Positions 24,371-30,977 of a DNA stretch of 62,219 nt are shown here, piece by piece. Position 1 is the stretch's first letter; each line of letters starts with the position of its first letter. Source of the stretch: Chloroflexia bacterium (lineage in GTDB: Bacteria; Chloroflexota; Chloroflexia; Thermomicrobiales; CFX8); contig JAUIIK010000010.1 of assembly GCA_030431755.1 (NCBI GenBank), positions 1 through 62,219 of the forward strand, given 5' to 3'. The translations under genes were made by a program, and so were the position numbers. Below the pieces are notes generated by a model, which searched no databases, was not told the origin of the DNA, and saw only the letters and a list, made by a program, of their open reading frames with translations.

Positions 24371-24402
24371 AAGCGGCGCTGTTTTATGCGCGCCGCTTGC
24401 TC
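24371..24402. terminator. Hairpin, probable bidirectional terminator
   Basis: AAGCGGCGC (24371-24379) pairs with GCGCCGCTT (24390-24398) around a T-rich loop, between the convergent DUF1508 and phosphoesterase genes. The T-tails are short. Confidence 0.6.
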
Positions 24403-24420
24403 GTTAACGCGACTGACACC

Positions 24421-25155
24421 CTATCGCGCCCAGAGACTGATCCACCATTCCGCATGAGGCATGCCGGCGGCGCGTGCCGCTACCAGCAGCGGCGCGGGGT
24501 CATACGGCAGACGGTGGAGCTGACAGGCGACACCGCCCGCATTGACGTCGATAACGGCGAACTCCGCCCGGGCGACGCAACGCGCATCCGGATCGGGCGG
24601 CGCGGGGTCGTAAGCCAGCCCGACTGCGCCGGGATTGAGCAGGAGCCGCGAGCGATGCCGTCGGAGCATCTGAATGTGAGTATGTCCGCCAGCGATGATC
24701 GTCGCCGCCTGCCCGGCGAGCATGTCATCGAGCGCATCCGGGTCCGTCTCAGCACGGATAACATCGTCGAACGAGCGCGGTGAACCGTGGACGCAGAGCA
24801 GCGGCTGGGCGAGACCCAGATCGATCTCAAGCGCCGGCGGCAACCCGCTAATGAAGTCTTTGTCGTCCTCGGTTAGCTGCGCGTGCCCCCAACGACTCAT
24901 TTCCAGAAAGTGCTGCATGGAACCGTCGGCAGAGCTGGGATCCGGCGGGTCAACGATCTCGGCGTCGGCGTTGCCCATCACCGTCGGGATGTCTCGTTCT
25001 CGGAGCATCGCGACGGCTTCGCCTGGCTGCGGCCCGGTCGCCGCAACATCCCCGAGACAGACGACGCGCTCGACCCCCAGCCGGTCAAGCTCCGCCAGTG
25101 CCAGCCCCAGCGCGACGGCGTTCCCGTGGATGTCAGCGATGAGCGCTATTTGCAT
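24421..25155 (-). CDS. Calcineurin-like metallophosphoesterase
   Basis: 244 residues, all metallophosphoesterase motifs in order: DIHGN (residues 8-12), GDVAATGP (about 36), GNAD (about 61; the usual His of GNHD is Ala), VHGSP (about 122) and GGHTH (about 156). It resembles YfcE/MJ0936-type phosphodiesterases acting on small phosphodiesters. The GNAD variant is common in this subgroup, where the proton donor can differ. It is cytoplasmic and a single gene, with the repeat-filled 25.2-25.9 kb region upstream. Confidence 0.9.
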   Translation of the reverse strand: MQIALIADIHGNAVALGLALAELDRLGVERVVCLGDVAATGPQPGEAVAMLRERDIPTVMGNADAEIVDPPDPSSADGSMQHFLEMSRWGHAQLTEDDKDFISGLPPALEIDLGLAQPLLCVHGSPRSFDDVIRAETDPDALDDMLAGQAATIIAGGHTHIQMLRRHRSRLLLNPGAVGLAYDPAPPDPDARCVARAEFAVIDVNAGGVACQLHRLPYDPAPLLVAARAAGMPHAEWWISLWAR

Positions 25156-25955
25156 GGTCTTGCTCTCAATCGATTGACTTCACCGACGAAGCGTCTCGCA
25201 CCGTAAGAGTGGAGTTCATCTCACTGTTCATGTATCAATCTAAGCCGTTCGCTTGCCGCGCGCCCGAAATCTGTTGGCACGTAGTGCCATGCGGCAGACG
25301 CCACAGTAGCAACATGGTCATTCCGACGCAGGAGGGATCTTGTTGCGAGCGTGCAACATGTCGGCGTGGCTAGACGTTGACAACAACGCTGTGGCGACGG
25401 GCACCATGTCTTCGGGACGCCAGTGCTGCGCTCGAAGATCCCTCGTGCCTCGGGATGCCAACGGCGATGCGGGTAGCTCCAGGCGCATCCTGGTTGAAGT
25501 CGTACCGCAGCGTATATAGGCTCGATTCGTCTTCTCTGACGCCTGCTTATCTTGATGCACGCAGATGGAGCTCATCTCCACCCTTGCGAGGACGTATATT
25601 GGAGCGTTTCCGTTGTGCATGTCATTATCGAGGTTGGGCAAAGTGATCGGCGGTTGCTACAGGAGGTGTTAGATATCGTCGCGCGGGAAATTCGCCATCA
25701 TCTCGTGTCTTCCCGGATGACTCAGCATGCATCAAACTTGTCATCTAGACCGGAGCGGAGGCTTTGCGACGCCGGGTACCCGCGTGCGGGTGTGAGAGAT
25801 CTCAACGCTGCGCATCACCGGTGTTCGACTGAGATTTCTCGCTCCGCTCGAAATGACAAGGTCGTTACGGTTGAGTCACCCGGCGAAGTGAGACGATTCT
25901 TTCACTTCGCAAGCAACAGGGCACTAGAGTCTATCACCGGGATTCTGGTCGCTTC
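25156..25955. other. 800-bp gene-free region with decayed repeats
   Basis: I see no supported coding sequence. A segment at about 25279-25336 (GCAGACGCCACAGTAGCAAC, then CGACGCAGGA) matches 34222-34281 in the same orientation. Next to it, 25430-25465 holds a GATCCCTCGTGCCTCGGGATGCC motif related to the repeats at 11950 and 12424. A separate inverted-repeat element is at 25738-25862. The region looks like a landing zone for non-coding insertion elements. Confidence 0.55.
25738..25862. repeat. Inverted-repeat element, family D
   Basis: About 125 bp with imperfect terminal inverted repeats. It starts CTTGTCATCTAGACCGGAGC and ends with GCTCCGCTCGAAATGACAAG. Inside, a GGTACCCGCGTGCGGGTGT palindrome and GAGATCTC occur. 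The terminal TTGTCAT...GGAGCGGAG type is a widespread bacterial non-coding repeat pattern; mobility is inferred from the ends. Confidence 0.65.
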
Positions 25956-26399
25956 CTACTCATCGCCGCTGCCGTCGAGTCCGACGGCCGGCAGCGCCAG
26001 CTGCTGGCCGAGGGTGCGGCGGGCTTCTCGCTCGACGGCGCGGCGCTCGAAGAGATAGCGCATGAGCGCGCGCAGCATCTCGCGGTCACGCGGGTCAAGC
26101 TCGGGCAGGCGGCGCAGGTAGAGCATCAGCTCGGGGTCGTTGATGCCCTCGGCGATGTCGGCCAGGGTCACGTCGCCCGGCAGGCTCAGGCCGGCGTCGC
26201 GGTAAAGCTCGGCCCAGCTGTGGCCCATCGCGCCGCAGACGCGGCTGAGGACGGTCAGGCCGGGCTGTTCCGGCACATCCCGTTCGAGGCGTGAGAGATA
26301 GCCGCGGCTGATGCCGGCCCGCTGGGCCAGCTCTTCCTGGGTCCAGCCAAGCTCTTCGCGCCAGCCGGCCAGCACCGGCCCGATCCGTCCTCCAAGCAT
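25956..26399 (-). CDS. XRE family helix-turn-helix regulator
   Basis: 147 residues. The N-terminal Cro/C1 HTH, residues about 8-65: 'LAGWREELGWTQEELAQRAGISRGYLSRLERDVPEQPGLTVLSRVCGAMG'. The C-terminal part is helical (DPELMLYLRRLPELDPRDREMLRALMRYLFERRAVEREARRTL), resembling the oligomerisation/effector tail of small XRE regulators. It starts 4 bases after the stop of the F420 oxidoreductase gene, so the two are co-transcribed. GGAG 8 bases upstream of ATG 26399 lies inside the upstream gene. Its target is unknown; control of the oxidoreductase operon is a simple hypothesis. Confidence 0.9.
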   Translation of the reverse strand: MLGGRIGPVLAGWREELGWTQEELAQRAGISRGYLSRLERDVPEQPGLTVLSRVCGAMGHSWAELYRDAGLSLPGDVTLADIAEGINDPELMLYLRRLPELDPRDREMLRALMRYLFERRAVEREARRTLGQQLALPAVGLDGSGDE

Positions 26400-26403
26400 C
26401 GTC

Positions 26404-27261
26404 CTAGCTCCAGCGTTCGCGCAGCGCCGGGATGGTGTTCTCGACGAAGTTGCGCATCACGTTCATGTCGTCGGGCGCGTGGAAGAGGAAGTCGGTCATG
26501 CCGAGGTCGCGCAGCGACTGCAGCTCGGCGACGATCTCATCCTCGTTGTTGTCGGTCAGGAAGGTGTCGCCCTTGGTCGTCGAGCGGCGGATCTCAGCCG
26601 GGTCGCGGCCGATCTGCTCGCAGACGCTGTTGATGCGGTCCGCGCGCGCCTGATACTCCGCTGGATCGCTGAAGTTATTGTCCCATTGGTCGGCGAAGCG
26701 GGCGATGATCCCGAGCATGCGCGGCTTCGAGCCACCGATTACCAGCGGCATCGGGTTGCGGACAGGCTTCGGCTCGAAGATGGCGTCCTTCATCGTATAG
26801 AACTTGCCCTCGAAGTTGGTGCGGTCCTCGGACTGCAGCAGCTTGAAGATCTGCAGCGCCTCTTCGAGCATCGAGACGCGGTCGCCGTCACGCGGGAAGT
26901 CGAAGCCGAACATCTCGTGCTCGCCGCCGAACCAGGCCGCGCCGATACCGAAGAGCACACGCCCGTTCGAGATGTGATCGACGGTCGTGACGTTCTTCAG
27001 CAGCATGGCCGGGTTGCGGTAGGTGATGCCGGTGACCATCGGGCCGATTTCGACATTCTTCGTCGCCTCGGCCAGCCCGGCCAGCAGGGTCCAGCCTTCG
27101 AGATTGGGATTATCGCGCGGATCACTGAGCGGGATCATGTGGTCGAAGACCCAGGCGCTCTCCAGCCCCCAGTCGTCGGCGGCCTGGAACCACTCCTTGA
27201 TCTCGGCCCACTCGCGGTGGTGCTGGCTGCAACGCAATCCAAAACGTACGGCATGTGCCAT
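26404..27261 (-). CDS. F420-dependent LLM class oxidoreductase (TIGR03560-like)
   Basis: 285 residues of the bacterial-luciferase TIM-barrel fold. Features: 'RFGLRCSQHHREWAEIKEWFQAADDWGLESAWVFDHMIP', then 'IGPMVTGITYRNPAMLLKNVTTVDHISNGRVLFGIGAAW' (the family's NPA.L.K...T.D..S.GR signature), 'EMFGFDFPRDGDRVSMLEEAL' and 'PLVIGGSKPRMLGIIARFADQWD'. These match F420-dependent TIGR03560 enzymes, which occur in Actinobacteria and Chloroflexota. The reaction is a hydride transfer from F420H2 to an unknown substrate. Its ribosome binding site is GAGAGGA. A family C palindrome lies just upstream of the gene. Confidence 0.9.
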   Translation of the reverse strand: MAHAVRFGLRCSQHHREWAEIKEWFQAADDWGLESAWVFDHMIPLSDPRDNPNLEGWTLLAGLAEATKNVEIGPMVTGITYRNPAMLLKNVTTVDHISNGRVLFGIGAAWFGGEHEMFGFDFPRDGDRVSMLEEALQIFKLLQSEDRTNFEGKFYTMKDAIFEPKPVRNPMPLVIGGSKPRMLGIIARFADQWDNNFSDPAEYQARADRINSVCEQIGRDPAEIRRSTTKGDTFLTDNNEDEIVAELQSLRDLGMTDFLFHAPDDMNVMRNFVENTIPALRERWS

Positions 27262-27312
27262 TGGGATTAGAATCCTCTCTGAAGAACAAAACGTTGTCTC
27301 TAGATGCTAGCA

Positions 27313-27412
27313 CTGGGGAAGGGGCTAGGTGATAGGTTACAGGGGATAGCAGAGGCGCTGTTCCCGCGTTAGCTCTGCTACAACCTATCCCCTATCACCG
27401 ATCCCCTCGCCT
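27313..27412. repeat. Palindromic repeat, family C copy 2
   Basis: Arms 27316-27354 (ending AGGGGATAGCAGAG) and 27373-27407 (CTCTGCTACAACCTATCCCC...) are largely complementary around an 18-base spacer. It sits between divergent genes, and its right end runs into the ribosome binding site of the Mrp gene (GAAGGAGG). Confidence 0.8.
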
Positions 27413-27426
27413 CCGAAGGAGGCTCC

Positions 27427-28239
27427 GTGGATCGCCTCAAGCTCGACCATGTGAAACACGTTATCGCCGTTGCCAGCGGCAAGGGCGGTGTTGGGAAGTC
27501 GACTGTGGCTGTGAATCTGGCGGTCGGGCTGGCGGCGCGTGGGTTGCGGGTTGGCTTGCTTGATGCCGACGTGCATGGGCCGAATGTGCCGCTGATGCTC
27601 GGAGTGCGGCGGCGGGAGGCGGCACAGGGCTGGTCGGCCTTCGTCCCGCTGGCGAGTGGGAGTGGCGCGGCATCGTCGTCCAACATGCCGCCGCTGGAGC
27701 GCTACGGTGTCAAGGTTATGTCGATTGGTCTTCTGGTCGGTGAAGACCAGACGGCGATGCTCGATAACGTTGAAACCGTTGGCTGGCTAGTCCGCAACCT
27801 CCTGACGCTGGTCGACTGGGGCGAGCTTGACGTCCTGCTGCTCGATTTCCCGCCCGGTACCAGTGAGCCACAGGCGACGCTCCTCAAATCCGTCGTTCTC
27901 GATGGCGCAATCCTCGTCGTTACGCCGCAGGATCTCGCCCGGCTCGACAGCACCCGTGCCCTGCGTGCTTTCCAGCGCAACAACGTCCCGGTGCTCGGCC
28001 TGGTTGAGAACATGAGCTACTTGCGCTGCCCCCACTGTGGCGAACGGATCGAGATCTTCCACCGCACCGACGTCGAACGCCCGATCTCGACCGAAGTCCC
28101 GCTCCTGGCCGAAATCCCGCTCGACCCCGCCCTCTCCGCAGCCGGCGACACCGGTCGCCCGGTATTGATCACCGACCCCGACGGAGTGCAAGCTGAGGCG
28201 CTGTGGGCGTTGATTGACGCGGTGCGGGGGAGGTTGTAG
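27427..28239 (+). CDS. mrp: Mrp/NBP35 family iron-sulfur cluster carrier ATPase
   Basis: 270 residues from GTG 27427 (GAAGGAGG upstream). The deviant Walker A SGKGGVGKST lies at residues 17-26, 'LLDADVHGPNVPLMLG' follows, and 'LLLDFPPGTSEPQATL' is the switch II region. A CPHCG motif near residue 202 is the CxxC that binds the bridging Fe-S cluster at the dimer interface. These P-loop proteins carry and transfer Fe-S clusters in the cytoplasm. The N-terminal DUF59 domain found in many Mrp proteins is absent, as in ApbC/NBP35 short forms. The stop codon TAG lies inside the left arm of a palindromic repeat that begins at 28229. Confidence 0.93.
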   Translation: MDRLKLDHVKHVIAVASGKGGVGKSTVAVNLAVGLAARGLRVGLLDADVHGPNVPLMLGVRRREAAQGWSAFVPLASGSGAASSSNMPPLERYGVKVMSIGLLVGEDQTAMLDNVETVGWLVRNLLTLVDWGELDVLLLDFPPGTSEPQATLLKSVVLDGAILVVTPQDLARLDSTRALRAFQRNNVPVLGLVENMSYLRCPHCGERIEIFHRTDVERPISTEVPLLAEIPLDPALSAAGDTGRPVLITDPDGVQAEALWALIDAVRGRL

Positions 28240-28453
28240 TACGTAGTTTGTAGTTGGTAGGAATACGGGAACGGGCTCCCTCCCCTGTCCCCTCCCTCGA
28301 AACCAAGGGAGGGGGATTCTGTCGAAATCCGTCAACTTCCTTGGAAACTCATAAGTGTTAGCCAGATACCCCTCCCTCGATATCGAGGGAGGGGACAGGG
28401 GAGGGAGCTTCTTGGCTGTTCACTACAAACTACCCACTACAACCTACAACCTC
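28229..28453. repeat. MITE-like element, family B copy 2 with outer inverted arms
   Basis: The core element 28276-28411 (136 bp) has the same inverted arms as copy 1. Around it, a second set of inverted arms, 28229-28260 (GGAGGTTGTAGTACGTAG...) and 28419-28453 (its approximate complement), makes a nested 225-bp palindrome. The outer arm contains the stop codon of the Mrp gene. Confidence 0.85.
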
Positions 28454-28569
28454 CTCCCACATCCCGTACCACCGGCCACTTGCCAGCCGTTGTGCAGGCG
28501 CATATTCTGATTGCGAATCTGCGTTTGTATGGACGGGCTGGAGCTGGATTGGCGAGCGAGACACATCCC

Positions 28570-29469
28570 ATGCGCTGGCGGCAGCTGCTGACCGCTCCAA
28601 TTGAAACGCTCCTCGACGGTATCCGGCGCTTCTTCGCCTTCTACCGCTGGATGACCGAGTGGGATGCGATGGAGGATCCGCCGGTGCGCGACGCGACGCC
28701 GCTGCGGCCGCTGGTCCTCCGGCTGGCGATCGAGGTCGCGACGGTGCTGCTCTTGCTCGGCGCGATCTTCGGCACGATCTGGCTGCTCGACTCTGGCCTC
28801 CAGGTGAACTGGTGGGTTGGCGTGATGATGGGCGTCGCGCTGCTGGTTTTCGGCGTCGGCGGGCAGCTCTGGATGCCCGGCGGCTGGCGGCCGAGCGTGG
28901 CGCTCTTTGGGGTCGTCTCGGCCGGTGCGATCGTCCTCTGGTCGACGGCGCTGGCCTTCGAGGCGCGCGGGCCGGTCGTCGATCCCTCGTTGCCGGTCGA
29001 GCGGACGATCCTGCGCTATGTCCTGATCGCGACGACGCTCTTCCTGCTGCGCGACCTGCTCTTCGCCTACAAGCCGCTGTTCGAGTGGCGAGGCCTGGCG
29101 CAAGCCCGCTACGAAATCGCCACCGGCTCGATGGCGCTGACGATCGCCGTGCTATTCGTGTTTACACTCGCTCGCGGATTGCCTGGCCTGGCGTTGACCG
29201 GCCTGATGATGTCGATCCTCTTCCTGGCGGCGATGGCCGTCTCGCTCAGCCCGGCCAACCGGCTGCCGCGCATCGCGATCATCCTGATCCCGGCGACCAT
29301 CGTCGTGACCTGGGTCCAACTCGTCTGGTCCCCCTGGGTGCTGCGCGTCGACCGTGGCGAGACCCACCTCTCCGCCGAGCTCTCAACCCTGATCGCCCTC
29401 GTTTTCCTCTACGAACTTGCCAGCAGCCGCTATCGGCAGCGGGGGAGCCGAGGCTCCTCCGATTCGTAG
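28570..29469 (+). CDS. Integral membrane protein of unknown function
   Basis: About 299 residues from ATG 28570. The frame continues upstream to 28480, but that part is basic, unlike the rest, and overlaps the region after the repeat. About eight membrane helices: 'LRLAIEVATVLLLLGAIFGTIWLL', 'WWVGVMMGVALLVFGVGG', 'SVALFGVVSAGAIVLWSTAL', 'ILRYVLIATTLFLLRDLLFAY', 'MALTIAVLFVFTLARG', 'LALTGLMMSILFLAAMAVSL', 'IAIILIPATIVVTWVQLV', 'LSTLIALVFLYELA'. I do not recognise the family. The N-terminal 'FYRWMTEWDAME' is amphipathic. The stop TAG lies in the first arm of the repeat at 29465. Confidence 0.75.
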   Translation: MRWRQLLTAPIETLLDGIRRFFAFYRWMTEWDAMEDPPVRDATPLRPLVLRLAIEVATVLLLLGAIFGTIWLLDSGLQVNWWVGVMMGVALLVFGVGGQLWMPGGWRPSVALFGVVSAGAIVLWSTALAFEARGPVVDPSLPVERTILRYVLIATTLFLLRDLLFAYKPLFEWRGLAQARYEIATGSMALTIAVLFVFTLARGLPGLALTGLMMSILFLAAMAVSLSPANRLPRIAIILIPATIVVTWVQLVWSPWVLRVDRGETHLSAELSTLIALVFLYELASSRYRQRGSRGSSDS

Positions 29470-29552
29470 GGATGGGGCTCGTCCCCATCCGGGCCCGGGT
29501 TGCGTACGTACGCGGGCCCATGGGGCACCCCGGACGAGTCCCATCCCTACGA
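29465..29552. repeat. Palindromic repeat, family A copy 2
   Basis: The left arm 29465-29491 is identical to the arm at 12201 (core GGGATGGGGCTCGTCCCC). The right arm, about 29521-29552, is a degenerate complement (GGACGAGTCCCATCCCTACGA). The spacer contains its own palindrome (GCGTACGTACGC). The left arm provides the stop codon of the membrane-protein gene. Confidence 0.8.
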
Positions 29553-29567
29553 GGTCGTTCGTTTTTG

Positions 29568-30809
29568 TTACGTCGATAGGTAATCCAATGCCGACAGTGC
29601 ATGTACCTGGACGGTTGCCAGCAGGTCGTCGAGGAGGACATGCTCGTCGGGGGCGCCCATGGCGTAGGGGGTGGGGCCGTAGACGTAAGCGGGGATGCCG
29701 CGGTAGCGCCAGAGACGGCAGTCGGTGCCGCCAAGGCCGAGCGACGGTAGCGGGCGGATGCCGCGGGCTGCTTCGGCGTTGTTCTGGATGATCGCTACAA
29801 GCTCGTGGTCGGGCTCGCAGGCGTTGGATTCGGCGCGGTTGATGATGCGATAGCTTGCGCCCTCGTGACGGGCGATGATCTCGTCGACCTTCGCCAGCAC
29901 TTCGTCGGTCGTGACGCCGACCGGGGTACGGATGTCGACCTCGACGCGGCAGCTTGCCGCAATCATGTTGACCTTGTCGCCACCCTCGATGACACCGGCG
30001 TTGACCGTCACATGGGTCAGCGCATCGACGGTGCCGGGACCGAAGGTCTCTTCCAGCCGCTCGCGGGAGTCCTCGACCGAAGCCAGGACCGCCGCCGAGG
30101 CGCGGATCTCGATCTCGTTCAACGCCTGCAGATCGCGCAGCACATCCCCGGCGAGGAGGATGGCGTTCGGGCTCGTCTGCGGGTAGCCGCCGTGGCCGCC
30201 CGGCGTCTGGACGTTCAGCTCGATCCAGAGTGGCCCCTTCTCGGCGTAGCGCACGAAGTAGGGCGTGCTCGGCTCGCCGCTCAACAAGGCGTCGCCGAGG
30301 ACGTCGGGCCGGTGCTTGACGAGATGCCGCGCGCCGTAGGGGCCGAAGGTCTCCTCGTCTGAGACGAGTGTCAGCGTCAGCTTGCCCGGCCAGTGCTCGC
30401 GGCGCTCGGCCAGATAGACGAATGTCAGGATCGAGGCGGCGGTCCCGGCCTTCATATCGTTCGCGCCGCGCCCGTAGAGCTTCCCGTCGCGTACAACGCC
30501 GGAGAAGGGATCGTCGGTCCAGGCGTCTGCGTCGCCAGCCGGGAAGACATCGAAGTGGCCGTTGAGGACGAGGTGCTTGCCCGGCCCGTTGCCCTCGACG
30601 TGCGCGATCACATTCGGCATCGTCGGCTCCGGCGCGACGATCTCATAGTCCATCCCGTGCCGTCCAAGATAGTCGACGACCCAGGCGCAGACCTCCGTCG
30701 TGTCGCCCGGCGGGTTCTCGCTCGGGATGCGGATCAGGTCCTGGACCAGCTCGATGATCCGATCCCGGTCGGCGGCGAGCTGTTCAGTCAGTTGTTGGCG
30801 GATGGTCAT
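29568..30809 (-). CDS. M20 family metallopeptidase (ArgE/DapE-like)
   Basis: 413 residues. Zinc and catalytic motifs are all present: GHFDVFP (His85, Asp87), GRGANDMKAG (Asp118), SDEETFG (Glu152 catalytic base, Glu153 metal) and the final-His region near 'GPTPYAMGAPDEH'. The lid/dimerisation domain is about 180-300 ('GGHGGYPQTSPNAILLAGDVLRDL'). The family removes acyl groups or splits dipeptides in the cytoplasm; the exact substrate (acetylornithine, succinyl-diaminopimelate or a dipeptide) is open. The ribosome binding site GGGAG 8 bases before ATG 30809 is formed by the end of the MITE-like element at 30818-30952. Confidence 0.92.
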   Translation of the reverse strand: MTIRQQLTEQLAADRDRIIELVQDLIRIPSENPPGDTTEVCAWVVDYLGRHGMDYEIVAPEPTMPNVIAHVEGNGPGKHLVLNGHFDVFPAGDADAWTDDPFSGVVRDGKLYGRGANDMKAGTAASILTFVYLAERREHWPGKLTLTLVSDEETFGPYGARHLVKHRPDVLGDALLSGEPSTPYFVRYAEKGPLWIELNVQTPGGHGGYPQTSPNAILLAGDVLRDLQALNEIEIRASAAVLASVEDSRERLEETFGPGTVDALTHVTVNAGVIEGGDKVNMIAASCRVEVDIRTPVGVTTDEVLAKVDEIIARHEGASYRIINRAESNACEPDHELVAIIQNNAEAARGIRPLPSLGLGGTDCRLWRYRGIPAYVYGPTPYAMGAPDEHVLLDDLLATVQVHALSALDYLST

Positions 30810-30817
30810 GGAGACGG

Positions 30818-30952
30818 CTCCCTCCCCTGTCCCCTCCCTCGAAACCGAGGGAAGGGGATCACGTCGAAACTCTGTTCACTTCCTTAGAAGAGATGCATGC
30901 GTATCAACCAGATCCCCCTCCCTCGGTTTCGAGGGAGGGGACAGGGGAGGGA
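30818..30952. repeat. MITE-like element, family B copy 3
   Basis: About 135 bp with arms 30818-30857 and 30914-30952. The core (CACGTCGAAACTCTGTTCAC, then TTCCTTAGAAG) matches copy 2. One end (GGGGAGGGAG on the minus strand) is the ribosome binding site of the M20 peptidase. A half-arm of family C (CTATCACCTGTTCCCT) follows at about 30983-31001. Confidence 0.85.
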
Positions 30953-30977
30953 GCATTCCCGGCTGCTTCCCTCTTCC

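Noticed and set aside
25318-25641. A 107-residue minus-strand frame in the repeat-rich spacer
   Set aside because: It is made of dispersed repeat sequence, and the related spacer at 34.2 kb does not preserve the frame.
28444-29103. A 219-residue minus-strand frame opposite the membrane protein
   Set aside because: Gln/Arg/His-rich composition typical of antisense to hydrophobic codons; the plus-strand frame has clear membrane helices.
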